Origin: WTGA01 sp965231865
GTDB taxonomy: Bacteria > Pseudomonadota > Gammaproteobacteria > Arenicellales > Poriferihabitantaceae
DNA length: 64,000 nt
Direction of reading: 5' to 3'
NCBI GenBank assembly: GCA_965231865.1
Contig: CBDDOJ010000002.1
Coordinates: 930,001 to 994,000, forward strand
How positions within the stretch are numbered: the stretch's first letter is position 1; each line of letters opens with the position of its first letter. Of the stretch, positions 25,441 to 34,391 are shown piece after piece. The notes beneath the pieces are model-generated. The model made no database searches. It saw nothing but the letters and a program-made list of their open reading frames with translations, and was not told the origin of the DNA. Both the position numbers and the translations under genes were made by a program.

Positions 25441-28173
25441 TTATCCGGTATTGCGCATTCCCGCGGCGATGCCGTTGATGGTTATCAGGAGCGCATCCAG
25501 GACGGTGTCGTCGGCCCCATCCCTGACCCGTCCCAGCAACTCTACCTGCAACAGGTTCAGGGGCACGACATAGGTATTTCTGACATCCACGGATTGCCGG
25601 ACAACCGGTTCATTTTCCAGTGGTATTTCATGGCCGGTAATCTCCAGCAGCAGATCAACCGTATGCTGGTATTTTGTTCTCAGCATTTCTCCAAAATACT
25701 GCAGGTCATCCGGGACCAGACGCTCATCGTAAATCGCAGAAATATTTTCGTTTGATTTTGAAAACACCATTTCGATGGCATTCAGCGTCGCCTTGAAGAA
25801 TGGCCAGTTTTGTTCCATAACCTGCAACAGTTCCCGGTCATTGCGTTCAACCGCATCATCAAGCGCCTTGCCCACCCCCAGCCATGCCGGCAGCAGCAAC
25901 CGGGTCTGGGTCCATGCGAAGACCCAGGGGATCGCACGAAGATGCACAATCCCGCCCCCTTTTCGTCTCCGGGCTGGCCGGCTGCCGATCTTGAGGCTGC
26001 CGATCTCCTGTTCCGGGGTGGCATGCCTGAAATATTCGACGAAATCCTCATGGTGCCGGATGATACGGTGAAACTCCTCCACCGCACTGTCGGACAATTG
26101 GGTAATCTGTTCTCTCCATTCGGTTCTTGGCAGGGGGGGAGGGGTCAGACTGGCCTCGAGCACGGCACCGAGATACACCTGCAGCGATTCGGTTGCGATA
26201 TCCGGAATACCGTATTTTGCCTGGATGACCTCCCCCTGTTCGGTGATTCGAATCGATCCGTTGACTGAACCCGGTGGCTGGGACCGTATGGCATCGTAAG
26301 CGGGCCCTCCACCCCGGGCAACGGTACCGCCGCGGCCATGGAACAGCGTCAATTGAATTCCATGCTCCCGAAATACCTCCACCAGTTTTTCCTGGGCCTG
26401 GTAGAGGCCCCAGGAAGCCGAAAGTATCCCGGCATCCTTTGCAGAGTCCGAATATCCAATCATCACTTCCTGTTTCCCGTTGATTTGATTCTTGTACCAT
26501 TCAATGCGAAACAGGCCGTCCATGCACTCCCCGGCATTCTCCAAATCCACCAATCGTTCAAACAGGGGAACGATTCTCAATGGAAAGCGGATGCGGCATT
26601 CTTTCTGTAACAGTGCCACCGCAAGAATGTCCGATGGCATGGAGGCCATTGAAATGACATACGCCCCGAACGATTCCGCATTCTCCGAGGCGATCATCCG
26701 GAATGTCCCCAGGACATCCCTCACTTCTTCGCTGGCTTCACCGGCCTCCGGAAACTTTGAGGTGATCAGGGGGCGTTTGCTGTTCAGTTCACGGATCAGA
26801 AACTGCTGCCGCTCATTTTCGTCCCACTGCAGATAGCTTCCAAGCCCCAGGTACCGGGTGATGGTGTCCAGCGTTTCCGCATGGCGGATGGCTTCCTGGC
26901 GGATATCAAGCTTGACCATGGTGAGCCCGAAAACATCCAGCCGGCGCAAAATGTCGGTCAATCTTCCTTCTGCAATCATGGCATCCCCGCAATCCACAAG
27001 GGATTGGTAACACATCATCAGGGAGGACTTGAGTTCGCTCCTGCAAAGGTATACCCCATTCTTTGGGGCGGATTCTCCAACAGCAGGTTTGCCGGAAGCG
27101 TACCCGTCGTAGATTTTGCCGTGATACTTGATGGTGGATCTTAATTTTTTCTGCACGTTTTCCAGAAAAGCCCGGTACGGTTCCCGGGAATGGCGGCCAA
27201 CTTCCCTTCGCAGGGCCTCATTGCATTTCGTCATCGACAGGTCGCGACGCAGTTCGTCAATTTCTGCCCAGAACATTTCTGCGGCACTGATCCGGCACAA
27301 TGTGCAGACCTGGGAAGTCACCATGGGTGTCGTATTCGGGTTGCCATCCCGGTCTCCCCCCATCCATGAGCCGAATTGAATGGGTGTAACATCCAGGGGA
27401 AGCCGGTTTCCCGTAACGGTGAGCAGGGCACTGTCCAGCTCCCGGAGAATCCCGGGAAGGACTCCCCAAAGGGAATGCTCGATATAGACCAGTCCGGTTT
27501 TGGCTTCGTCAACGGGAGTCGGACGCCGCCGCCTGATTTCATCGGTTTTCCATACTTCAGTAATGGCCCGGTGCAGGCTCAGCCTGATTTCATGACGTTC
27601 GTTGTCTGACAGATCATGCCGGTCCCGTTCGGCAAGCAAACGGCTGATCCTGAGGAATTTGGAGGACAGGCTCCGTCTCAGTATTTCCGTGGGATGGGCG
27701 GTGAGTATAAGCCCGATATTGAGTTTGCAGGCCTGTTCGAAAATCTTTTTCCTGCTCACCTTTGCCTGCACGAGCTTTTTTAACTCCGATTCAAGGAATG
27801 CTCCCGGGTTGGGTTCGGTAAAGGGGTGATTGCTGTCTTCCGGGAGCCGGACTTCCCGGGTTGCCCGGGCCCGGCGCTGACGGACCTGGTGATGCTGTTC
27901 GGCGATATTTGCGAGATTCAGGAAATGGGTAAATGCCCGGGCCAGATTGAGCATCTGAATCGGTTGCAGCCCCGAGAGGATGCCAATTAATTTTTGTGTC
28001 TGCCCGGTGTCTCCCTTCCGGGCAAGCTTTGCAATCCCCCGGACTTCTTCCACCAGGTTAAACAGCCTTTCTCCATGGTGTTGCCGGATGGTTTCACCGA
28101 GCAAATTCCCCAGCAGCCGGACATCGGACCGAAGAGAATCCTGTTGTGACGCGGTGGCGAGGGGGTCGTTCAT
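25441..28173 (-). CDS. ppc: Phosphoenolpyruvate carboxylase
   Basis: Carboxylates PEP to oxaloacetate. About 910 aa. The active-site motifs are intact: LILTAHPTEILRR, GYSDSAKDAG, the catalytic loop FHGRGGTVARGGGP, and the C-terminal MRNTG. ATG 28173 (MNDPLATASQQDSLRSDVR) fits the family N terminus; the frame is open 23 codons further. It is last of mcl-mtkA-mtkB-ppc, as in serine-cycle methylotrophs, where it replaces acetyl-CoA-activated anaplerosis. Whether it is acetyl-CoA independent cannot be read from the sequence. Confidence 0.96.
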   Translation of the reverse strand: MNDPLATASQQDSLRSDVRLLGNLLGETIRQHHGERLFNLVEEVRGIAKLARKGDTGQTQKLIGILSGLQPIQMLNLARAFTHFLNLANIAEQHHQVRQRRARATREVRLPEDSNHPFTEPNPGAFLESELKKLVQAKVSRKKIFEQACKLNIGLILTAHPTEILRRSLSSKFLRISRLLAERDRHDLSDNERHEIRLSLHRAITEVWKTDEIRRRRPTPVDEAKTGLVYIEHSLWGVLPGILRELDSALLTVTGNRLPLDVTPIQFGSWMGGDRDGNPNTTPMVTSQVCTLCRISAAEMFWAEIDELRRDLSMTKCNEALRREVGRHSREPYRAFLENVQKKLRSTIKYHGKIYDGYASGKPAVGESAPKNGVYLCRSELKSSLMMCYQSLVDCGDAMIAEGRLTDILRRLDVFGLTMVKLDIRQEAIRHAETLDTITRYLGLGSYLQWDENERQQFLIRELNSKRPLITSKFPEAGEASEEVRDVLGTFRMIASENAESFGAYVISMASMPSDILAVALLQKECRIRFPLRIVPLFERLVDLENAGECMDGLFRIEWYKNQINGKQEVMIGYSDSAKDAGILSASWGLYQAQEKLVEVFREHGIQLTLFHGRGGTVARGGGPAYDAIRSQPPGSVNGSIRITEQGEVIQAKYGIPDIATESLQVYLGAVLEASLTPPPLPRTEWREQITQLSDSAVEEFHRIIRHHEDFVEYFRHATPEQEIGSLKIGSRPARRRKGGGIVHLRAIPWVFAWTQTRLLLPAWLGVGKALDDAVERNDRELLQVMEQNWPFFKATLNAIEMVFSKSNENISAIYDERLVPDDLQYFGEMLRTKYQHTVDLLLEITGHEIPLENEPVVRQSVDVRNTYVVPLNLLQVELLGRVRDGADDTVLDALLITINGIAAGMRNTG

Positions 28174-28300
28174 GGGCAGGCCGGCCGGGGGGCGGTCAGG
28201 GGGGGTGTGCCGGTGGGTCTGGAGGCGGACCTGGAGGCACATGGAAACCTGTCTCCATTGCCCGGGAATCCAACGGGGATGAAACCGGATTGCCAGCCCA

Positions 28301-29182
28301 TTACGTTAGGAGCGCCGCCACCGAGGTTCCGAAGTGGGCGGGGGACGGAACAATCCCGATCCCGTTCTGGCGCAGGATATCCACTTTTTCCGTGGCACTT
28401 TCTCCGGCAGCACTGACGATGGCCCCGGCGTGCCCCATCCGCCTGCCTTTTGGAGCGCTTAGACCCGCAATATAGCTGATGACCGGTTTTTTCATGTTTT
28501 CCCGGTAGAACCGGGCCGCCTGGACCTCCTGTTGTCCGCCGATTTCTCCAATCATGACCACCGCGTTGGTTTCGTCGTCTTCCTCGAATCGCATCAGGTG
28601 GTCCGTAAAGGAACTGCCATTGATGGGGTCACCCCCGATTCCAACACTCGTTGAAACACCAATTCCCAGGGACTTGAGCTGTGAAGCCGCTTCATATCCC
28701 AACGTGCCGGACCTGCCGATAAGACCCACCCGGCCAGGGAGGTAAATGTGTTCCGGCATAATTCCCAGCATGGCTTTGCCCGGGCTGATGGTGCCGGCGC
28801 AATTCGGACCGGTCAGGCACATTTTTCGGGATTGCTTGAATCTTCGCATGTAGCGCTTGACCCGCAGCATGTCCTGGGCAGGAATCCCGTCGGTGATGGC
28901 CACGCAATACTCAATCCCCGCTTCCGCGGCTTCCATGATGCTGTCTGATGCAAAGGCGGGAGGAACAAATACAATACTGGCCCGGGCGCCCGTGGCGAGT
29001 ACCGCATCTTTGACGGTATGGAATACGGGTCGGCCCAGGTGGGTCTGGCCGCCTTTCCCGGGAGTCACCCCCCCTACAACCCGGCTGCCATATTCAATCA
29101 TTTTCTGCGCGTGGAATGAACCCATTTTCCCCGTGAACCCCTGAACCAGGATCGGGGTTGTTTCATCGATCAGTATAGCCAT
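28301..29182 (-). CDS. mtkB: Malate-CoA ligase alpha-type subunit (MtkB/SucD-like)
   Basis: CoA-binding, phospho-His-bearing subunit of the ATP-dependent malate thiokinase, 293 aa. It opens ILVQGFTGKMGSFHAQKM, has GPNCAGTISPGKAMLGIMP, and carries the phospho-accepting His in GRRMGHAGAIV. Sequence alone overlaps with succinyl-CoA synthetase alpha; the assignment to malate rests on the operon with malyl-CoA lyase and ppc. ATG 29182 is preferred over the much longer open frame. It follows mtkA by 43 bases. Confidence 0.88.
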   Translation of the reverse strand: MAILIDETTPILVQGFTGKMGSFHAQKMIEYGSRVVGGVTPGKGGQTHLGRPVFHTVKDAVLATGARASIVFVPPAFASDSIMEAAEAGIEYCVAITDGIPAQDMLRVKRYMRRFKQSRKMCLTGPNCAGTISPGKAMLGIMPEHIYLPGRVGLIGRSGTLGYEAASQLKSLGIGVSTSVGIGGDPINGSSFTDHLMRFEEDDETNAVVMIGEIGGQQEVQAARFYRENMKKPVISYIAGLSAPKGRRMGHAGAIVSAAGESATEKVDILRQNGIGIVPSPAHFGTSVAALLT

Positions 29183-29225
29183 GAAAATTCTCGGTTTTTG
29201 AATGCAGGAGCGGTGCGGATGTCGG

Positions 29226-30386
29226 CTACTGAACGGCAGTGACCACGCATTCGGCAGCGGCTTCGAGGGTATCCACCGAAAGGACGCCAAGGTTGGAATT
29301 TTCAATGAGTTCCCTGCCTTGTTCAACGTGGGTTCCTGACAGTCGGACGACAACCGGAATCCCGGGGCGCAGTTTCTCCACTGCCCGGATGATCCCCTGG
29401 GCAACCCAGTCGCAGCGATTGATGCCGGCGAAGATGTTGATCAGGATGGCTTCAACCTTCTGGTCAGACAGGACCAGCCGGAAAGCCTTGGCGACTCTTT
29501 CCGGAGAGGCCCCGCCGCCGATATCGAGAAAGTTTGCCGGCTCTCCCCCCTTCATCTTGATCAGGTCCATGGTGGCCATGGCCAATCCTGCGCCATTGAT
29601 GATGCAGCCAATATTGCCGTCCAGGCCCACATAGCTCAGTCCCCGGTCTGCAGCCTCCATTTCCCTGGGGTCTTCCTGGGTCTTATCCCGGCATTCAGAA
29701 ATGATAGACCGCCGAAACAGGGCATTGTCATCAAACGACATTTTGGCATCCAGTGCCAGTACCTGGCCTGAACGGGTCACGCACAGCGGATTGATTTCCA
29801 CCATCGTTGCGTCCAGGTCCCGGAAGGCCCGGTAGGTCCTCAGGATGGTCTTGACCGACTGTTGAACCTGTACTCCACTTAAGCCCAGTGCAAACGCGAG
29901 TTGCCGGGCCTGGAACGCCTGCATGCCCACGGCGGGTTCCACCTGCACTTTCACCAGTGCCCCGGGATTTTTTTCGGCAAGCTCTTCGATGTCCATCCCC
30001 CCCTGTGCGCTGACCACCGCAACGATGCATTCCGCATTCCGGTCCAGCACAAGGCTGAAATAGAGCTCCTGTTCAATGTCCTGTGCGGGCTCGACATACA
30101 GCCGGTAGACGGTTTTTCCCGCCGGGCCGGTCTGGCTGGTTATCAGGGTGCGTCCCAGGAGGGATTCGGCGGCACTCCACACTTCCTGGGTACTTTTGCA
30201 GAAAATGATTCCCCCGGCCTTCCCCCGGGCCCCGGAGTGAATCTGGGATTTGACCACCCAGCTCTCGCCACCGATTTCAGTTGCCCGGTAGACGGCCTGT
30301 TCCGGACTGTAGGCAAGCCCCCCCGAAGGGATGGGGACCTCATAGTCTCTCAACAGCTGTTTTGCCTGATATTCATGTATTTCCAT
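29226..30386 (-). CDS. mtkA: Malate-CoA ligase beta-type subunit (MtkA/SucC-like)
   Basis: ATP-grasp subunit of 386 aa beginning MEIHEYQAKQLLRDYEVPIP. Typical positions are VVKSQIHSGARGKAGG, EINPLCVTRSG and the phosphate-loop NGAGLAMATMD. Ends NSNLGVLSVDTLEAAAE. With MtkB it forms malyl-CoA from malate, CoA and ATP. Succinyl-CoA synthetase beta is the look-alike; context decides for malate. Confidence 0.88.
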   Translation of the reverse strand: MEIHEYQAKQLLRDYEVPIPSGGLAYSPEQAVYRATEIGGESWVVKSQIHSGARGKAGGIIFCKSTQEVWSAAESLLGRTLITSQTGPAGKTVYRLYVEPAQDIEQELYFSLVLDRNAECIVAVVSAQGGMDIEELAEKNPGALVKVQVEPAVGMQAFQARQLAFALGLSGVQVQQSVKTILRTYRAFRDLDATMVEINPLCVTRSGQVLALDAKMSFDDNALFRRSIISECRDKTQEDPREMEAADRGLSYVGLDGNIGCIINGAGLAMATMDLIKMKGGEPANFLDIGGGASPERVAKAFRLVLSDQKVEAILINIFAGINRCDWVAQGIIRAVEKLRPGIPVVVRLSGTHVEQGRELIENSNLGVLSVDTLEAAAECVVTAVQ

Positions 30387-30436
30387 TCGGTTTTCTCCAA
30401 GGAATGGCCGTCTGGTTTTTCAGCACCCGGGAAGTG

Positions 30437-31375
30437 TCAGCGGGCACTGCGAATGGCTCTGGACTGGGCCACCACATTTTCGGCCATTCTGGCCGAAGCG
30501 GCATCAATCAGTTTACCATCCAGCGATGCGGCACCCCTGCCGGCTTTTGCCGCTACCTCCAATGCCTCCAGAACCCTGAGCGCCCTGGAGACTTCGGCTT
30601 CGGGAGGAGACATGACCTCGTTTGCTAGGGGGATCTGGGAGGGGTGGATGGCCCATTTCCCTTCATATCCCATGGCAGCCGCCCGTTTTGCGGCATCCCG
30701 GTAGCCCTCAGGATCATTGAAATCCCCGAATGGGCCGTCAATGGCACGGAGTCCGAAAGCCCGGCAGGCAATCAGCATTTTTTGCAGGCTGGCATGCCAT
30801 TGGTCTCCCGGGTAATCCGGATTCAGGCCGCCGATGACCACGGTCCAGGCCCGGCAGCTGGCGGCAAAATCCGCTACGCCAAAATGCAGCGCTTCCATCC
30901 TGGGGCTGCCTTGTGCAATGGATTCCACGTTGGCCATGCCCAGCGCGGTTTCAATCAGCGCCTCCAGTCCTATCCGGTTTTTTTCCAGTCCCCTGGCGGT
31001 CTCGATCTGTGTGACCAGGCAGTCCACCATGTAAATGTCCGACGCCGTTCCGGCCTTGGGAATTAAAATCGTGTCCAGATGCTGACCGGCCTGTTCCACG
31101 ATGTCGACAACATCCCGATACATGTAATGGGTATCCAGCCCGTTGATGCGGACGCAGAGTGTTTTTCCCTTCCAGTCAATATCGTTGAGCGCCTCGATGA
31201 TATTTTTTCGGGCCCTGTCCTTGTCATCCGGGGCCACCGCATCTTCACAATCCAGAAAGACATAGTCAGCTTGGCTGTTCGCGGCCTTTTCAAACATCCC
31301 GGGATTGGAGCCTGGAACGGCCAGCTCACTTCGCTGTAATCGGGGGCTGCGCTTTGGGGTTTCGAAAAAGCTCAT
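30437..31375 (-). CDS. mcl: Malyl-CoA lyase (HpcH/HpaI/CitE family)
   Basis: Cleaves malyl-CoA to acetyl-CoA and glyoxylate. 312 aa TIM barrel. RSELAVPGSNPGMFEKAA is the CoA-binding N-terminal region, DYVFLDCEDAVAPDDKD carries a conserved acid, VRINGLDT the conserved Arg, and IETALGMANVESIA the second acidic site. KWAIHPSQIPLANEV is the usual family ending before the C-terminal lid. It is first in the operon mcl-mtkA-mtkB-ppc, divergent from the aminotransferase gene. Confidence 0.9.
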   Translation of the reverse strand: MSFFETPKRSPRLQRSELAVPGSNPGMFEKAANSQADYVFLDCEDAVAPDDKDRARKNIIEALNDIDWKGKTLCVRINGLDTHYMYRDVVDIVEQAGQHLDTILIPKAGTASDIYMVDCLVTQIETARGLEKNRIGLEALIETALGMANVESIAQGSPRMEALHFGVADFAASCRAWTVVIGGLNPDYPGDQWHASLQKMLIACRAFGLRAIDGPFGDFNDPEGYRDAAKRAAAMGYEGKWAIHPSQIPLANEVMSPPEAEVSRALRVLEALEVAAKAGRGAASLDGKLIDAASARMAENVVAQSRAIRSAR

Positions 31376-31444
31376 TGTCTATGGACCATGGCGAGAAGAT
31401 AAATATATCATCATATAAAACCTATCGATACGAAAATCTATTTT

Positions 31445-31477
31445 GATTATACGAAGTATCAGTATATTCTTATAATC
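31445..31477. promoter_or_regulatory. Inverted repeat in the mcl/aminotransferase divergent promoter region
   Basis: GATTATA (31445-31451) and TATAATC (31471-31477) are exact inverted copies with 26 bases centre to centre. A smaller ATAC-GAA-GTAT palindrome (31449-31459) lies between. The region is very AT-rich compared with its flanks. The right arm contains TATAAT, a possible -10 for the aminotransferase gene. It could be an operator for both directions, for example for a LysR-type regulator, but no regulator gene is adjacent. Confidence 0.4.
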
Positions 31478-31493
31478 GATATCCGAATTCATT

Positions 31494-31509
31494 GGGAGGG
31501 CAACCTCCC
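31494..31509 (+). other. GNRA-loop hairpin upstream of the aminotransferase start
   Basis: GGGAGG (31494-31499) pairs perfectly with CCTCCC (31504-31509) across a GCAA tetraloop. It ends 20 bases before ATG 31530. The 5' arm is the only Shine-Dalgarno-like sequence in the leader and is too far from the ATG to serve directly. It may shape translation or mRNA stability. Confidence 0.5.
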
Positions 31510-31529
31510 GGCAAAATACAGTTGTGCTC

Positions 31530-32774
31530 ATGACCATTCCTGTCCCGACAAATCTGGTGCCCCTGGATGAAATTCTGCCGGATGAACCATTGTTGATGAT
31601 GGGAGCGGGACCGGTTCCCATTCCTGCCAGAGTCGCTGCGGCAAATTCCATTGTCATCAATCATCTGGGTGACACGATGTCGCAAATTATCGAACAGGTG
31701 AAAAGCATGTCCCGATACGTGTTCCAGACACTGTCCGGGTATATCCTGGGGGTGGCCGGCCCGGGTTCTGCTGCGATGGAAATGGCCATTGTCAACATTG
31801 TTGAGCCCAGAGAGACCGTCCTGTGTGTCTGCAACGGCTTTTTCAGCAACCGTCTTGCGGAAATGGCGGAGCGGGTTGAAGGGCATGTAATCCGGTACCC
31901 GGTCAGGGAGGGCCAGACTGCCTCCCCGGAAGAGGTCGGGGAGTATTTGGCCAGGTATAAGCCGGGAGTGTTGACCATCGTCCAGGGAGAGACGTCAAAC
32001 ACGGTGTTTAACCGCTATTTGCCCGAAATCTGTGCCTTGGCACGGGAGCATGACTGCATGGTGATTGTGGATGCCGTCTGTACACTGAGCACCATGGCCC
32101 TGGACATGGATGACTGGGGGATTGATGCGGTGATCACAGGGGGACAAAAAGGGCTTTCCTCCATTCCGGGTGTTTCACTCGTTTCCTTTTCGGACCGGGC
32201 CTGGAGACGGATCACCCACCGCATGGATACATTGGGGCACTGGTGCCTGGATGCGTTGCTGGCGGATCAATTCTGGAACAAAAAGGCGTATCACTATACG
32301 GCGCCGGTCTCCGGCATTCTGGCACTGCATGAAGCCCTCCGGTTAATCTGCAAGGAAACCCTGCCGGGTCGATTCAAGCGGCATTTACGGTGTTCCTGCG
32401 CACTGCAGGCGGGGATCGAAGCCATGGGGCTGTCGTTGTTTACCAGCCCGGATGCAAGGCTGAATTCAGTTGTGGGAATCAACCTGCCAATGGGGGTGGA
32501 ATCCGGGACATTGCTCAGGTTGATGTCCAGCACCCATCGGGTGGAAATTTCCGGTTCATTCGGACTGCCCATTGTCCGGATAGGGCAAATGGGGGAGCAA
32601 AGCCGTGCCCACAATATTTTCAGGACCCTTCATGCTCTGGGTGCCAGCATGTTTTCCCTGGGGGTTCAAGTCGATCTGCCCGCCGGTGTTTCCGCCCTGG
32701 AACGCACGCTTGGCGAGCATATTTTTGTCCAGTCCAACCGGTCAATTCCTGACAGGGCCTACCAGGCCAGGTAA
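31530..32774 (+). CDS. Serine-glyoxylate (alanine-glyoxylate type) aminotransferase
   Basis: PLP-dependent class V aminotransferase of about 414 aa. It begins with the family's MMGAGPVPIPARV region; the PLP lysine lies in ITGGQKGLSSIPG; QGETSNTVFNRYL is the cofactor-loop region. In serine-cycle organisms this enzyme transfers the amino group of serine to glyoxylate, giving hydroxypyruvate and glycine, and so regenerates the C1 acceptor. Context with mcl-mtkAB-ppc supports that role. At about 414 aa it looks slightly long for the family. ATG 31530 was preferred to GTG 31524. I do not see hprA, mtdA, fch or glyA here. Confidence 0.82.
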   Translation: MTIPVPTNLVPLDEILPDEPLLMMGAGPVPIPARVAAANSIVINHLGDTMSQIIEQVKSMSRYVFQTLSGYILGVAGPGSAAMEMAIVNIVEPRETVLCVCNGFFSNRLAEMAERVEGHVIRYPVREGQTASPEEVGEYLARYKPGVLTIVQGETSNTVFNRYLPEICALAREHDCMVIVDAVCTLSTMALDMDDWGIDAVITGGQKGLSSIPGVSLVSFSDRAWRRITHRMDTLGHWCLDALLADQFWNKKAYHYTAPVSGILALHEALRLICKETLPGRFKRHLRCSCALQAGIEAMGLSLFTSPDARLNSVVGINLPMGVESGTLLRLMSSTHRVEISGSFGLPIVRIGQMGEQSRAHNIFRTLHALGASMFSLGVQVDLPAGVSALERTLGEHIFVQSNRSIPDRAYQAR

Positions 32775-33073
32775 TGCAGGACGTTCCGTCTGTGGCGGGG
32801 TCTCCCGGGCATCCAGAGCCTGCACACCGAAGCGGCCGGGACCATTTGTCTGCAATCTCCGTCCTGGTGCCGGCTGCTGAAACAAAAATTTCCCTGGTCA
32901 GCCGCATTTCCTACTGCTTTGAGGAGAACTGGGTGGTATGATCCGGCGTTGGGTGCCGGCCGGGCCGGAGTTCAGGATAACCGCTGGCTTCATCAGGGGG
33001 TTCCGGTACGGGGCGGTCGCCGTCTCGCGGGAGGCGGGCCATACCATTAAGTTAAGTATATAAGTCCCAGAAA
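32775..33073. other. Intergenic stretch without recognised features
   Basis: About 300 bases between the aminotransferase and EVE genes. No ORF with credible composition, tRNA, strong promoter or terminator was found by eye; the last 30 bases (ccattaagttaagtatataag) are AT-rich and could hold the EVE gene promoter. Confidence 0.4.
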
Positions 33074-33526
33074 ATGAAATACTGGTTAATGAAAAATGAG
33101 CCGGAGGCGTTCTCCATTGATGATCTTGCCAGGGTCAGGGTGGAACCCTGGGATGGTATCCGCAATTACCAGGCGAGAAATTTCATTCGGGATGAGATGT
33201 CGATCCGGGACCAGGCGTTTTTTTACCATTCCAGTTGCAAGGTACCGGGAATCGTCGGTCTCATGGAAATCTGCAGTGAAGCCTATCCAGACCATACCGC
33301 GTTTGACCCCTCGGAATTTTATTACGACCCGAAGAGCAAACCGGAAAATCCCACCTGGCTGATGCGGGACGTGAAATTCATCTCCAAACTCGATGAGCCT
33401 GTTACCCTGCGGGAACTGCGTCAACATCCCGAGCTCGAAGGCATGCGCGTGCTGCAAAAGGGAAACCGGCTGTCCATTACTCCGGTGGACAAAAAGCATT
33501 GGGATTTCATCCATACATTGATGTAA
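33074..33526 (+). CDS. EVE domain protein
   Basis: A 150 aa single EVE domain protein, related to human thymocyte nuclear protein THYN1. Start MKYWLMKNEPEAFSIDDL, then VEPWDGIRNYQARNF and AFFYHSS are typical. The PUA-like fold binds modified bases in several families. Function in housekeeping bacterial members is not settled. Confidence 0.9.
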   Translation: MKYWLMKNEPEAFSIDDLARVRVEPWDGIRNYQARNFIRDEMSIRDQAFFYHSSCKVPGIVGLMEICSEAYPDHTAFDPSEFYYDPKSKPENPTWLMRDVKFISKLDEPVTLRELRQHPELEGMRVLQKGNRLSITPVDKKHWDFIHTLM

Positions 33527-33592
33527 AACCCGGTCCCGGGGCCGGCAATGAGGCCGGGACCTCCGTGAAAGACAATCCCGCGAAAGAGAGCA

Positions 33593-34177
33593 ATGATCAA
33601 ATATTTACTTGCAACCCTGCTACTGGCAATCGGACCGTATGGCCTGCCATCCTTTGCAGAAGACCCCGGAGACAATACAATGATTCAAATGACAACGACA
33701 CTTGGTGAGATCGAGATCGAACTTTATCCCGATCACGCCCCTGAAACCGTTGCAAATTTTATCGGGTACGTGGAAAGCGGGCACTTTGATGGACTGGTTT
33801 TCCACCGGGTGATCCCGGGATTCATGGTGCAGGGGGGTGGGTTTACCCCGGACATGAAACCACGCAAGACCCGCCCCCCCATTGTCAACGAAGCCGACAA
33901 TGGGCTGAAAAATACCGTGGGAACCCTGTCCATGGCCAGAACCTCCGATCCCAATTCAGCCACTTCCCAGTTTTTCATCAACCTCGTGGACAATGCTTTT
34001 TTGGATTTTACCGCCAAAACCAGGCAGGGATGGGGGTACGCGGTTTTTGCCAGGGTGGTGCGGGGCATGGATGTGGTTAAAAAAATGGCGGAAGGCAGGA
34101 CCGGGCAGGTTGGCGGCCACAGTGATGTTCCACTTGAGCCCATTGTGATCGAAAAGGCCACCGTGGTCCCGGACTGA
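33593..34177 (+). CDS. Periplasmic peptidyl-prolyl cis-trans isomerase, cyclophilin type
   Basis: Cyclophilin of 194 aa with an N-terminal signal peptide (KYLLATLLLAIGPYG, cut near SFA-ED). The catalytic core shows HFDGLVFHRVIPGFMVQGGG, SATSQFFINLVDN and GWGYAVFARVVRGMD. Compared with PpiA of E. coli the layout is the same. It should speed prolyl isomerisation of exported proteins. The EVE gene lies 66 bases upstream; operon membership is uncertain. Confidence 0.92.
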   Translation: MIKYLLATLLLAIGPYGLPSFAEDPGDNTMIQMTTTLGEIEIELYPDHAPETVANFIGYVESGHFDGLVFHRVIPGFMVQGGGFTPDMKPRKTRPPIVNEADNGLKNTVGTLSMARTSDPNSATSQFFINLVDNAFLDFTAKTRQGWGYAVFARVVRGMDVVKKMAEGRTGQVGGHSDVPLEPIVIEKATVVPD

Positions 34178-34391
34178 CCGGGGGTCCTTCCGGAAGCAGT
34201 GGGATGACCGAATCCTGCATGGCGGGGGGAACCCGGTGGCGGGCATGCCTGACCCGAAACCCCGGTCAGCAGGGATTGCCGGCACTGGCCCTGGAACGGG
34301 ACGGTTCCTGATTGGGAATGGGTGGACAAACCGGTTCCTGGAGTGATGGCAATATTTTCCGCCGGTATCGCGCTATTTCGTGTTTTCGGCC

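Noticed and set aside
28301..30386. sucCD (succinyl-CoA synthetase) for the two SucC/SucD-like genes
   Set aside because: Operon with malyl-CoA lyase and PEP carboxylase makes malate-CoA ligase the better reading, although sequence alone cannot exclude succinate use.
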